NCBI RefSeq assembly: GCF_024347195.1
Contig: NZ_AP025281.1
Coordinates: 558,001 to 622,000 of the forward strand
Direction: 5' to 3'
DNA length: 64,000 nt
DNA from: Aliamphritea hakodatensis
GTDB taxonomy: Bacteria; Pseudomonadota; Gammaproteobacteria; Pseudomonadales; Balneatricaceae
Shown here one piece after another: positions 19,579 to 27,540 of the stretch. How positions within the stretch are numbered: position 1 is the first letter of the stretch; each line of letters starts with the position of its first letter. Below the pieces are notes generated by a model. The model was given only the letters and a program-made list of their open reading frames with translations. It did not search any database and was not told the DNA's origin. The position numbers and the translations under genes were made by a program.

Positions 19579-20054
19579 CAGGTTTGACTCATCTTGATGA
19601 GAACGGGCACGCCAATATGGTGGATGTGTCTGAAAAGGCAGTAACCAGCCGTGAAGCGACTGCTCAGGCGGTGGTAAAGATGCTCCCGGAAACCCTGCAT
19701 ATGATCACTGCCGGTGAGCATAAAAAGGGCGATGTCATTGCGGTTGCCCGCATTGCCGGTATTCAGGCAGCTAAACGTTGTGCCGATCTGATTCCGCTGT
19801 GTCACCCGCTGATGCTGAGTAAGGTTAAAGTGGAGCTGACGCCCCGTCCGGAAGACAGCTGCATCGTTATTCATGCAACCTGTAAACTTGCTGGCCAGAC
19901 CGGTGTCGAAATGGAAGCACTGACCGCAGCGTCGGTGGCGGGTCTGACTATCTATGACATGTGTAAGGCTGTCGATAAAGGCATGGTCATGTCTGATGTA
20001 ATGCTGCTGGAAAAGAAAGGCGGCAAAAGCGGACACTGGCAGGCTGACGTTTAA
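19575..20054 (+). CDS. moaC: Cyclic pyranopterin monophosphate synthase MoaC
   Basis: MoaC converts the MoaA product to cyclic pyranopterin monophosphate in molybdenum cofactor synthesis. The 159-residue protein contains MVDVSEKAVTSREA near the N-terminus, ADLIPLCHPL, GVEMEALTAASVA and YDMCKAVDKGM, all characteristic. Length matches the family. An ATGA overlap couples it to the upstream acyltransferase, and a second acyltransferase follows 24 bases later. This sandwich between lipid genes is unusual for moaC. Confidence 0.96.
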   Translation: MTGLTHLDENGHANMVDVSEKAVTSREATAQAVVKMLPETLHMITAGEHKKGDVIAVARIAGIQAAKRCADLIPLCHPLMLSKVKVELTPRPEDSCIVIHATCKLAGQTGVEMEALTAASVAGLTIYDMCKAVDKGMVMSDVMLLEKKGGKSGHWQADV

Positions 20055-20078
20055 ATATCTTTCAAGGAATTCACTATC

Positions 20079-20840
20079 GTGACCGCTGAGCAAGTGCCTC
20101 ATACCGAGTCGGCTTCGGTTTTATCCTATATCCGTGCCGGCCTGTTTTATGCTGTGTTTTACCCGGTGATGTTTGTTTATTCACTGTTTTGCGTGTGTGT
20201 GGGCTGGGCGCTGCCATTCCGGGCACGTTTCCGGCTGATTACCGTCATTAATTTCTTCTGTATGTTCTGGTTGCGGGTTACCTGTGGCGTTAAAGTTGAA
20301 ATTGAAGGCCGCGAAAACCTGCCAAAAGACGGTGCCTATGTGGTTGTGGCTAACCACTCCAGTGAGTGGGAAACCTTCTTTTTGCAGACGCTGATCCGCC
20401 CGCAGTGCACTGTGCTGAAGCAGGAGCTGTTGCGCATTCCGGGGTTCGGCTGGGCGCTGGGTATGTTAAAGCCAATCGCGCTGGATCGCAGTAAGCGCCG
20501 CGGTGCGCTGAAGCAGCTGATTACCCAGGGTAAAGAGCGGCTGCAGGAAGGGATTAATATTGTCATCTTCCCGCAGGGAACCCGCTTGCCGGTTGGTCAG
20601 TTAGGGAAATTTAATAAGGGCGGTGCCATGCTGGCAGCAGCGAATAATGTGCCGCTGGTCCCGCTGGTGCATGATGCCGGTTTGTACTGGCCGGGTAAGA
20701 GCTTTGTTAAACGGCCGGGAACGGTGAAGGTCATAATCGGTAAGCCGGTTGAGCTGGATGAGCCGACCGTTGATGCGCTGCATGATCCCTCGGTGGAATG
20801 GATGGAGGCGCAGCTTAGAGCGCTGAAAGTGGTCGACTGA
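20079..20840 (+). CDS. 1-acyl-sn-glycerol-3-phosphate acyltransferase (PlsC family)
   Basis: A 253-residue membrane-associated acyltransferase predicted to make phosphatidic acid from lysophosphatidate. A hydrophobic N-terminal segment (about 15-50) precedes the catalytic block NHSSEWETFF. In that block His93 and Glu98 form an HX4E variant of the usual HX4D. FPQGTR is the glycerol-phosphate-binding motif. The start is a GTG with AAGGA upstream. An intrinsic terminator follows at once. It probably belongs to the same transcription unit as the acyltransferase and moaC before it. Confidence 0.88.
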   Translation: MTAEQVPHTESASVLSYIRAGLFYAVFYPVMFVYSLFCVCVGWALPFRARFRLITVINFFCMFWLRVTCGVKVEIEGRENLPKDGAYVVVANHSSEWETFFLQTLIRPQCTVLKQELLRIPGFGWALGMLKPIALDRSKRRGALKQLITQGKERLQEGINIVIFPQGTRLPVGQLGKFNKGGAMLAAANNVPLVPLVHDAGLYWPGKSFVKRPGTVKVIIGKPVELDEPTVDALHDPSVEWMEAQLRALKVVD

Positions 20841-20853
20841 AGACAAAAATAAA

Positions 20854-20875
20854 CCCCGCTCTGGCGGGGTTTTTT
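20854..20875 (+). terminator. Intrinsic terminator after the PlsC-family gene
   Basis: A GC-rich six-base-pair stem (CCCCGC / GCGGGG) with a TCTG loop is followed by six T residues. It ends the plus-strand transcript and lies before the convergent pspC. Confidence 0.93.
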
Positions 20876-20890
20876 GTGTCTTGCAAACCG

Positions 20891-21298
20891 TTACAGGTCG
20901 TTTATTTCCCGGTTGAACTGATACTTCTTGGAGGTTACGTATCCTTCCATGCCTCTCAGTTTCTTATCCAGTGCCTGTAAACGTTCATGAATGTCCTTCA
21001 GGCGGTCGCTGGCGGGCTTTTGGTAATTAAACAGCCCGTTGTCATGATGTGGTTGCCGGCGCGTATGTGAGTGGCTTTCAGGGCGTTTAGCCAGTAAGAA
21101 AATGCCTGCAATGTAGGCGATTACAAACAGCTGTGAGACAAAGATAAACAGGCTGATTGCAATCAGTCGGGCTACCCAGACCGGAATCTCAAAGTATTCA
21201 GCAAGCCCTGTGCAGACCCCGGCCAGCGGGCCGCGTTTAGGGTTGCGGTACAGGTTACGGTTGTAACCGTTAGCTTTGTTTGCTGTGTTGTCCTGCAT
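20891..21298 (-). CDS. pspC: Phage shock protein C (PspC)
   Basis: PspC is an inner-membrane partner of PspB in envelope-stress signalling, helping free PspF from PspA. The 135-residue protein has the PspC domain (about 12-75), with RNPKRGPLAGVCTGLAEYF followed by a hydrophobic helix. A charged coiled-coil-like C-terminus follows (about 100-130). AGGAG precedes the ATG. It is the last gene of the pspABC operon. Confidence 0.94.
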   Translation of the reverse strand: MQDNTANKANGYNRNLYRNPKRGPLAGVCTGLAEYFEIPVWVARLIAISLFIFVSQLFVIAYIAGIFLLAKRPESHSHTRRQPHHDNGLFNYQKPASDRLKDIHERLQALDKKLRGMEGYVTSKKYQFNREINDL

Positions 21299-21311
21299 AA
21301 TGATCTCCTGA

Positions 21312-21548
21312 TCAGTGCTTTTCCCGTCGCCAGCCTTGATGCTGGTCGTCGAGGATGCGTTCCAGGCTGTCGATTCGCTGTTCCAGCCCTTCTATTGTAT
21401 GGGTGAGGCTTTCCATCAGACGCTGGTCGTCATCTGAAAGCCCCCGGTTAGATTTGTGCTTGCTCCAGTAATGCAGTATCAGCCACAGAGGGGCGACGAT
21501 ACTGAGGAAAATGACGGAGGGCACAAAGAAAAACGCCATTGCTGTCAT
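21312..21548 (-). CDS. pspB: Phage shock protein B (PspB)
   Basis: A 78-residue inner-membrane protein with one N-terminal transmembrane helix (about 5-28). The cytoplasmic helical region (about 40-75) contains LESLTHTIEGLEQRIDSLERIL-like heptads, beginning at LMESLTHTIEGLEQRI. It acts with PspC to sense envelope stress. ATG 21539 is an alternative start. It lies 11 bases after pspA and 13 bases before pspC. Confidence 0.93.
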   Translation of the reverse strand: MTAMAFFFVPSVIFLSIVAPLWLILHYWSKHKSNRGLSDDDQRLMESLTHTIEGLEQRIDSLERILDDQHQGWRREKH

Positions 21549-21559
21549 CGTGTATTCGC

Positions 21560-22234
21560 CTATTCAGCTGTGTTTTTAATTTTGCTCTTGATTGCGTCCA
21601 GCTCACGTTCAATGTCATCTGCGGTTGCCAGATCATTAATTTCGTCCGCCAGGCTGGCTTTCTGGGTTTTGCCCAGATCATATGATTCTACCTGGCCTTC
21701 AAGGTCGTCGAGGCGGCGCTCATACTGTTCAAACTTCTCAAATGCGCGGTTAAGGGTTTCCCGGTTGGTTTTCTTACGGATTTCCAAACGGGATTTGCCG
21801 GTTTGTTCCCGTACCAGCAGTTCTTTCTGCTTGGCTTTGGCGCTGGCCAGTTTTTCCTGAAGCTGGCTGATTTCGTCGTTGAGTACATCCAGCTGTTCGC
21901 TCAGGAAGCTGAGTTCATCATTGCCGGCGTCAACCGCTTCTTCTGCCCGGCGTTTTTCAATCAGCGCGCCTTTTGCCAGATCTTCACGGCCTTTGCTGAT
22001 GGCCAGTTCGGTTTTACTTAACCAGTCGCCGGCTTCTTCACGGAGCATCTGAATGCGGCGTTCCAGTTCTTTTTTATCGGCGATAATCTTCGCGGATGTG
22101 CTGCGTACTTCGATCAGGGTGTCTTCCATTTCCTGAATCATCTGACGGATCATTTTTTTAGGATCTTCAGCGCGGTCCAGTAACGATGTCAGGTTGGCGT
22201 TTACGATGTCCTGAAAGCGGGAAAAAATGCCCAT
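21560..22234 (-). CDS. pspA: Phage shock protein A (PspA)
   Basis: A 224-residue PspA/IM30 (bacterial ESCRT-III-like) coiled-coil protein. It binds and protects the inner membrane and holds PspF inactive in unstressed cells. It starts MGIFSRFQDIVNANLTSLLDRAEDP, the canonical amphipathic N-terminus (MGIFSRFQDIVNANL), followed by long heptad-rich helices to about residue 185. Length is normal. AGGAG lies just before the ATG. A sigma-54-type promoter is found 51 bases upstream. Confidence 0.97.
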   Translation of the reverse strand: MGIFSRFQDIVNANLTSLLDRAEDPKKMIRQMIQEMEDTLIEVRSTSAKIIADKKELERRIQMLREEAGDWLSKTELAISKGREDLAKGALIEKRRAEEAVDAGNDELSFLSEQLDVLNDEISQLQEKLASAKAKQKELLVREQTGKSRLEIRKKTNRETLNRAFEKFEQYERRLDDLEGQVESYDLGKTQKASLADEINDLATADDIERELDAIKSKIKNTAE

Positions 22235-22284
22235 GGTTATCTCCTTAATTGTGTTGCCTGAAATATAAGTTCTGGTCTGTATAT

Positions 22285-22300
22285 AGCGAGTAGCGTGCCA
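22285..22300 (-). promoter_or_regulatory. Sigma-54 promoter of the pspABC operon
   Basis: Read on the minus strand, TGGCACG-N4-TCGCT matches the sigma-54 consensus TGGCACG-N4-TTGCW at all key positions, including the GG at -24 and GC at -12 with exact spacing. Only the second T of the -12 element differs. The divergent neighbour is PspF, the sigma-54 activator known to control this operon. Confidence 0.9.
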
Positions 22301-22433
22301 ATTCTTCAGGAATTCTTCTAACTCATTGAAAATAAATAGATATGCGTTGTGTGGTGGTATTTTTTGACTGTTATTTGTTTGTTAAATTGGCTAATATTAA
22401 GTCAAATAAACTATATGTTTGGCTATTTTAACT

Positions 22434-23465
22434 ATGGATATTCCTGCGATTATTGGTGAGTCGGCGCTTCTGGATCAGGTGCTGGAGCGGTTAAGTCTGG
22501 TGGCACCGTTGCATAAGCCGGTGCTGGTAATCGGCGAGCGGGGGACGGGGAAGGAGTTGATGGCGCAGCGTCTGCATTATTTGTCAGAGCGTTGGGATCA
22601 GGCGTTTATAAAGCTGAATTGTGCAGCGCTGAGTGAGTCGTTGCTGGAGTCAGCGCTGTTTGGCCATGAGGCCGGGGCGTTTACCGGTGCCAACAAGCAG
22701 GTGAAGGGGTGTTTCGAGCGGGCTGATGAAGGCACGCTGTTTCTGGATGAGTTGGCAACGGCGTCGCTGAGGGTGCAGGAAAAGCTGTTGCGGGCAATTG
22801 AGTATGGTGAGATAGAGCGATTAGGTGGGCAGGAAACCTTGCAGGTAAATGTGCGGGTTGTGGCGGCGACCAATGCGGATCTGCCCGCCATGGCTGCTAA
22901 CGGTGAGTTCAGGGCTGATTTGCTGGACCGGCTGGCGTTTGATGTGTTGCATTTGCCGCCGCTGCGGTTGCGGGAAGGCGACGCCCTGTTGTTAGCAGAA
23001 AGCTTTGCAATGGCAATGTGCAGGGAGCTGGACCGACCTGTGTTTGCCGGTTTTTCTGCGGCGGCAAAGCAGCAGTTGCAGGGGTATCAGTGGCCCGGCA
23101 ATATCCGTGAGCTGAAGAATGCCGTTGAGCGTAGCGTTTACCGGCATCAGGATTATGAGCGGCCTCTGTCAGACATCGTAACGGATCCGTTTGCTTCGCC
23201 CTGGGATGAGCCTGGGGATAAGTCAGTGCATGTTCCGTCTGTTAACTCAGTTGCTGAGGCGGGTTCCGGTCAGGGTGAGTATGAAGTGGCTGCGGGGAAT
23301 ATTAAAGAACAGGTGGCTCATTTTGAGCAGCGGCTGATCGGCAGGGCATTACAGTTTAATCACTTTCAGCAAAAACATACGGCTGAGAGTCTGGGGCTTA
23401 CTTATCATCAGTTACGGGCATATTTGCGTAAGTATCCGCAGCTGTTGTCTCAGGGAAAGGGCTGA
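22434..23465 (+). CDS. pspF: Sigma-54-dependent activator PspF
   Basis: PspF is an AAA+ enhancer-binding protein that drives pspA transcription and is inhibited by PspA. The 343-residue protein has no receiver domain, as expected. The AAA+ core (about 5-240) has Walker A GERGTGKE and the sigma-54-contacting GAFTGA loop, then LFLDELA (Walker B). A variable linker and a Fis-type helix-turn-helix (HTAESLGLTYHQLRAYLRKY) end the protein. ATG 22434 is taken as the start; an upstream TTG is unlikely. It is divergent from pspABC. Confidence 0.95.
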   Translation: MDIPAIIGESALLDQVLERLSLVAPLHKPVLVIGERGTGKELMAQRLHYLSERWDQAFIKLNCAALSESLLESALFGHEAGAFTGANKQVKGCFERADEGTLFLDELATASLRVQEKLLRAIEYGEIERLGGQETLQVNVRVVAATNADLPAMAANGEFRADLLDRLAFDVLHLPPLRLREGDALLLAESFAMAMCRELDRPVFAGFSAAAKQQLQGYQWPGNIRELKNAVERSVYRHQDYERPLSDIVTDPFASPWDEPGDKSVHVPSVNSVAEAGSGQGEYEVAAGNIKEQVAHFEQRLIGRALQFNHFQQKHTAESLGLTYHQLRAYLRKYPQLLSQGKG

Positions 23466-23482
23466 AATACTCAGGGCGAAAA

Positions 23483-23506
23483 AAAACGGAGCATGTGCCC
23501 CGTTTT
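23483..23506. terminator. Bidirectional terminator between pspF and fabB
   Basis: An AAAACGG/CCGTTTT stem extends through one A-C mismatch to a GC/GC pair closed by an ATGT loop. A-rich and T-rich flanks serve both converging transcripts. Confidence 0.8.
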
Positions 23507-23522
23507 ATAGGATTCGGTGTGC

Positions 23523-24740
23523 TTAGCTGTCCAGCTTCTGGAATACCAGTGTGGAGTTGGTGCCACCGAAACCGAAGCTGTTAGACATGACGCGTTGCAG
23601 GTCAACGTTGTCTTTGCGCTCAGTAACAACTGGCAGGCCTTCTGCGGCAGGGTCCAGCTCTTCTACGTTAGCGGATGCGCAGATGAATTTGTTTTCCATC
23701 ATCAGCAGGCTGTAGATCGCTTCCTGTACACCGGTTGCACCCAGAGAGTGACCTGTCAGTGACTTGGTGGAGCTGACCGGAGGCATGTTGTCGCCGAAGG
23801 TTGATTTCATGGCTTTCAGTTCCTGGATGTCGCCAGCAGGAGTAGAGGTGCCGTGAGAGTTGATGTAATCAATGTCGCCTTCAACGGTGCTCATTGCCTG
23901 TTCCATGCAGCGCTGTGCGCCTTCGCCGGAAGGGGCAACCATGTCGTAACCGTCGGACGTTGCGCCGTAACCAACCAGTTCGCCGTAGATCTTAGCACCA
24001 CGGGCCTTGGCGTGTTCGTAGTCTTCCAGTACCAGCATACCGCCACCGCCGGCGATAACGAAGCCGTCACGGTTCGCGTCATATGCGCGGGAAGCTTTTT
24101 CCGGCGTGTCGTTGTATTTGCTGGACAGGGCGCCCATTGCATCAAACATGACACTCAGTGACCAGTGAAGTTCTTCACCGCCGCCGGCAAATACAATGTC
24201 CTGCTTGCCCAGCTGGATCTGTTCCATCGCGTTGCCGATGCAGTGCGCACTGGTGGCGCAGGCGGATGTGATTGAGTAGTTCACGCCCTTGATTTTGAAC
24301 GGCGTTGCCAGACATGCAGATACGGTGCTGCCCATGGTGCGGGTTACGCGGTAAGGGCCTACGCGGCGTACGCCCTTGCTGCGCAGAACGTCGGCAGTTT
24401 CAACGATATCAGCTGAAGATGCGCCGCCGGAGCCTGCGATCAGGCCGGTACGAACGTTGGATACCTGTTCTTCGGTCAGGCCGGCATCTTTGATGGCCTG
24501 GTCCATAGAAAGGTAGGCATATGCAGCAGCATCACCCATGAAGCGAACCAGTTTGCGGTCGATCAGGTCGCTATAATCCAGATCAATGCTACCGGCGACA
24601 TGGCTGCGGAAGCCCATCTCCTTATATTCTTCCTGGAACTTGATACCTGAACGGCCCTGTTGCAGTGAATCTAAGACGGTTTCTTTATCTGTTCCCAGAC
24701 AAGAAACGATACCCATTCCGGTAACTACGACGCGTCTCAT
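23523..24740 (-). CDS. fabB: Beta-ketoacyl-ACP synthase I (FabB)
   Basis: FabB elongates acyl-ACP, including the cis-3-decenoyl product of FabA, and is needed for unsaturated fatty acid synthesis. The 405-residue thiolase-fold enzyme has the nucleophile Cys161 in SITSACATSAHC and the catalytic histidines in NSHGTSTPAGD and SLTGHSLGATG. Length matches FabB. It follows fabA by 87 bases in the usual fabA-fabB order. A hairpin lies in the gap. Confidence 0.97.
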   Translation of the reverse strand: MRRVVVTGMGIVSCLGTDKETVLDSLQQGRSGIKFQEEYKEMGFRSHVAGSIDLDYSDLIDRKLVRFMGDAAAYAYLSMDQAIKDAGLTEEQVSNVRTGLIAGSGGASSADIVETADVLRSKGVRRVGPYRVTRTMGSTVSACLATPFKIKGVNYSITSACATSAHCIGNAMEQIQLGKQDIVFAGGGEELHWSLSVMFDAMGALSSKYNDTPEKASRAYDANRDGFVIAGGGGMLVLEDYEHAKARGAKIYGELVGYGATSDGYDMVAPSGEGAQRCMEQAMSTVEGDIDYINSHGTSTPAGDIQELKAMKSTFGDNMPPVSSTKSLTGHSLGATGVQEAIYSLLMMENKFICASANVEELDPAAEGLPVVTERKDNVDLQRVMSNSFGFGGTNSTLVFQKLDS

Positions 24741-24775
24741 AGGATGCCTCTCTGTATTACTCGTAAATTGTGTTT

Positions 24776-24802
24776 AGCCTGCCTTCAGTTAAAAAGCAGG
24801 CT
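24776..24802 (-). promoter_or_regulatory. Hairpin in the fabA-fabB spacer
   Basis: A seven-base-pair inverted repeat (AGCCTGC / GCAGGCT) with a 13-base loop sits between fabA and fabB. Read on the minus strand, a T-run lies in the loop but no T-tract follows the stem. It could act as a processing or partial-termination element setting the fabA:fabB ratio; this is inference. Confidence 0.45.
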
Positions 24803-24827
24803 GTGAAGAGTTGCTGGTGATCCGCAA

Positions 24828-25343
24828 TCAGAAATTGTCGGTAGACGTGAACAGGCCTACACGCAGGTCGGTGGCGCTGTAGATGTCGCGCCCGTCAACT
24901 GAAACGGTTCCGTCAGCAATGCCCATAACCAGTTTACGTTCGATGACGCGTTTCAGGTCGATGGTGTAAGTAACTTTTTTAGCTGTCGGCAGGATCTGGC
25001 CGGTGAATTTTACTTCGCCGGATCCCAGTGCGCGACCGCGACCCAGGTTGCCGCGCCAGCCCAGGTAGAAGCCTACCAGCTGCCACATTGCATCCAGGCC
25101 TAAGCAGCCTGGCATAACAGGGTCGGTAGGGAAGTGACACTGGAAGAACCACAGGTCCGGGTGGATGTCGAGTTCAGCAATGATCTGGCCTTTGCCGTAT
25201 TTGCCGCCTTCGGAGCTGATATTGATGATGCGGTCCATCATCAGCATGTTGTCAATCGGGAGTCGGGCATTGCCTGGGCCGAACATCTCACCGTGACCAC
25301 ATGACAGCAGTTCGTCACGGTTAAAAGAAGAAGGTTTAGTCAT
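24828..25343 (-). CDS. fabA: 3-hydroxydecanoyl-ACP dehydratase/isomerase (FabA)
   Basis: FabA dehydrates 3-hydroxydecanoyl-ACP and isomerises the product to cis-3-decenoyl-ACP, starting anaerobic unsaturated fatty acid synthesis. The 171-residue hot-dog-fold protein has the catalytic His70 in QCHFPTDPVMPGCLGLD and Asp84 at the end of the same block, exactly as in the family. It is the first gene of the fabA-fabB operon. Confidence 0.98.
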   Translation of the reverse strand: MTKPSSFNRDELLSCGHGEMFGPGNARLPIDNMLMMDRIINISSEGGKYGKGQIIAELDIHPDLWFFQCHFPTDPVMPGCLGLDAMWQLVGFYLGWRGNLGRGRALGSGEVKFTGQILPTAKKVTYTIDLKRVIERKLVMGIADGTVSVDGRDIYSATDLRVGLFTSTDNF

Positions 25344-25510
25344 TTGAACTGTAGATCCGTAAATTGAAGCTAAAATATCGGCTGATTATACCGGCTAAAC
25401 TCGCCAGTATCACGGGTTGAATTGCTAAAATCCGTATTATTGCTGTTGTGCAGCATAAATGAGAATTATTATTGCAATTAAGTGCTTGCCGGAGGCTGCT
25501 GTCAGAAAGA

Positions 25511-25537
25511 TCAGGCCTCCTGTGCAGGGAGGCCTGA
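25511..25537 (-). terminator. Hairpin terminator after ispB
   Basis: A perfect ten-base-pair stem (TCAGGCCTCC / GGAGGCCTGA) with a seven-base loop lies just beyond the ispB stop. On the minus strand it is followed by a weak T-rich stretch (TCTTTCT), so it is probably a modest terminator between ispB and fabA. Confidence 0.65.
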
Positions 25538-25543
25538 AACTGA

Positions 25544-26512
25544 TCAGCTTTTCCGTCTGACGGCAAGGTCTGCCAGTTGAATCATGGTTGCTTTGAAAGA
25601 TGTGTCGGGCAGGGCATCCAGCGCTGCAATTGCCAGGTCGGCCTGCTGATATGCCTGGCTGCGTGCGTATTCAATGGCACCGGTGGCGTGAACGATGTCC
25701 AGTACCGGCTGTAAGTCGTCCAGGCCGCCTTTACGGATGGCTTTGCGGATCAGCTTGCGCTGTTCGTCAGTGCCTTCGCGCATAGCGTGAATCAGTGGCA
25801 GTGTGGCTTTGCCTTCGGCCAGGTCGTCGCCGACGTTTTTACCCATTTCTTCAGCGGTGCTCAGATAGTCCATCACATCGTCGATGATCTGGAAGGCGAT
25901 GCCGATGTGGCGGCCAAACAGTCGCAGCGCTTCCTGTTGTGCTTTGTCTGCTCCGGCTAGAATGGCGCCGGATTCAGTAGCAGCCTCAAACAGCATGGCG
26001 GTTTTGCCCAGAATTACCTGCATGTAGGCGTCTTCTGTGGTGTCCGGGTTCTTCGCGTTCAGCAGCTGCAATACTTCGCCTTCTGCGATGATGTTGGTGG
26101 CGTCGGAAATAACTTTCATTATTTCCATGCTGTTCAGCTCAACCATGATCTGGAATGCGCGGGAGTACAGGAAGTCACCGACCAGGACACTGGGTGCATT
26201 GCCCCACTTGGCGTTGGCTGTTGAGTTGCCGCGACGTAAATCTGAATTATCGACAACGTCGTCGTGCAGCAGGGTGGCGGTATGAATGAATTCAATGACG
26301 GCGGCCAGTGAAATGTGCTGCTCGCCTTCATAATTGGCGGCATTGGCTGCCAGTAATACCAGCAGCGGACGAATTCGCTTGCCACCGCTTTCTACAATGT
26401 AGTGCCCAATCTTTTCGACTAGCGGAACACCCGAATGCAAGTGGTTGATTATGTAGTCATTTACCGCTTCAAACTGCGGTTCAATAAGAGGGTTTAGCTG
26501 ATGTGGCTGCAT
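25544..26512 (-). CDS. ispB: Octaprenyl diphosphate synthase (IspB)
   Basis: A trans-polyprenyl synthase that builds the quinone side chain from farnesyl and isopentenyl diphosphates. The 322-residue all-helical protein shows the first aspartate-rich motif LLHDDVVDNSDLRRG and the second QIIDDVMDY, plus GGKRIRP near residue 48. Length is normal. It is divergent from rplU, as in many gammaproteobacteria. The exact chain length (C40 in Escherichia coli) cannot be read from sequence. Confidence 0.95.
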   Translation of the reverse strand: MQPHQLNPLIEPQFEAVNDYIINHLHSGVPLVEKIGHYIVESGGKRIRPLLVLLAANAANYEGEQHISLAAVIEFIHTATLLHDDVVDNSDLRRGNSTANAKWGNAPSVLVGDFLYSRAFQIMVELNSMEIMKVISDATNIIAEGEVLQLLNAKNPDTTEDAYMQVILGKTAMLFEAATESGAILAGADKAQQEALRLFGRHIGIAFQIIDDVMDYLSTAEEMGKNVGDDLAEGKATLPLIHAMREGTDEQRKLIRKAIRKGGLDDLQPVLDIVHATGAIEYARSQAYQQADLAIAALDALPDTSFKATMIQLADLAVRRKS

Positions 26513-26606
26513 GTCGCATAGTATTATTGATACGGAAGTTAGGCCAGCATGCTAGGGGGGTTGAATAGCAGTGTCAAGAAAAGCCTCTGGGTAAGCAGTA
26601 ATGGGC

Positions 26607-26635
26607 TTGTGGTTGTCAGTTGACTTGTATATAAT
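26607..26635 (+). promoter_or_regulatory. Sigma-70 promoter of rplU-rpmA
   Basis: TTGTGG (26607-26612) and TATAAT (26630-26635) are separated by exactly 17 bases, about 105 bases upstream of the rplU ATG. The perfect -10 element and spacing suit a strong ribosomal protein promoter. Confidence 0.75.
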
Positions 26636-26740
26636 CTCGCGCCCTAACCCATCCAAATTCGCTCCCTATTATATGGCGCTGCCATTAGAAATAGGCTTCT
26701 TACAAACAGTAGCAGGGCGGGTTTTAAACCGGAGAAAGAA

Positions 26741-27052
26741 ATGTACGCAGTAATCGTGAGCGGCGGTAAGCAATACCGTGTTCAAGAAGGTCAGACGCTG
26801 AAAGTTGAAAAGTTGCACGCTGAAGCAGGTGCAAACGTTGAATTCGATCGCGTTTTACTGGTAGCAGATGGCGACGACGTTAAAATCGGCGCTCCAGTTG
26901 TAGCTGGTGCTAAAGTTGTTGGTGAGATCGTTGATCACGGCCGCGCTAAGAAAGTTCATATCATGAAGTTCAAGCGTCGTAAGCATCACATGAAGCAGAT
27001 GGGTCACCGTCAGCACTTCACCGAAGTTAAAATCACTGGCATCAACGCCTAA
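26741..27052 (+). CDS. rplU: 50S ribosomal protein L21
   Basis: A 103-residue ribosomal protein binding 23S rRNA domain II. It starts MYAVIVSGGKQYRVQEGQ and ends in the basic KRRKHHMKQMGHRQHFTEVKI region (KFKRRKHHMKQMGHRQ), both diagnostic. GGAGAAAG precedes the ATG. It forms an operon with rpmA, 23 bases downstream. Confidence 0.99.
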   Translation: MYAVIVSGGKQYRVQEGQTLKVEKLHAEAGANVEFDRVLLVADGDDVKIGAPVVAGAKVVGEIVDHGRAKKVHIMKFKRRKHHMKQMGHRQHFTEVKITGINA

Positions 27053-27075
27053 TAACCTGGATAGGAGACTGACAG

Positions 27076-27333
27076 ATGGCTCATAAGAAGGCAGCAGGTA
27101 GTACGCGTAACGGTCGCGATTCCGAGTCGAAACGCTTAGGTGTTAAGCGTTACGGTGGTCAGGTTGTTGCAGCTGGTAACATCCTGGTTCGTCAGCGCGG
27201 TACTAAGTTCCACGCTGGTGAAAACGTAGGTATCGGCAAAGACCACACTCTGTTTGCAAAAGCAGACGGTGTTGTGAAATTTGTTGTTAAAGGCCCGCAA
27301 AAGCGTAAGTACATCACGATCGAAACCGCTTAA
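27076..27333 (+). CDS. rpmA: 50S ribosomal protein L27
   Basis: An 85-residue protein whose N-terminal tail (MAHKKAAGSTRNGRDS) reaches the peptidyl-transferase centre. The sequence is canonical, including RLGVKRYGGQ and RQRGTKFHAGENVG. It directly follows rplU and is closed by an intrinsic terminator. Confidence 0.99.
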   Translation: MAHKKAAGSTRNGRDSESKRLGVKRYGGQVVAAGNILVRQRGTKFHAGENVGIGKDHTLFAKADGVVKFVVKGPQKRKYITIETA

Positions 27334-27356
27334 TCGAGCTTTAAACGTATTTAAAA

Positions 27357-27382
27357 AGCTCCGCCGCGGCGGGGCTTTTTTT
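27357..27382 (+). terminator. Intrinsic terminator after rpmA
   Basis: The GC-rich stem AGCTCCGCC / GGCGGGGCT, including one T-G pair, is followed by seven T residues. It separates rplU-rpmA from obgE. Confidence 0.9.
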
Positions 27383-27540
27383 ATGTCTTGTGTGTATGGA
27401 CAGCGAATTAGCTGCTTAATTGGAAGAGCGGCAGTATATTGTAATGATGATGTCTGGTGGCGTGCTGTTGAAAGGGCTTCTGAGGGAGTGTTTTCAACAG
27501 TGAGTTGAGAGACATCCGATCCTGAACGGAGGGATGAATA

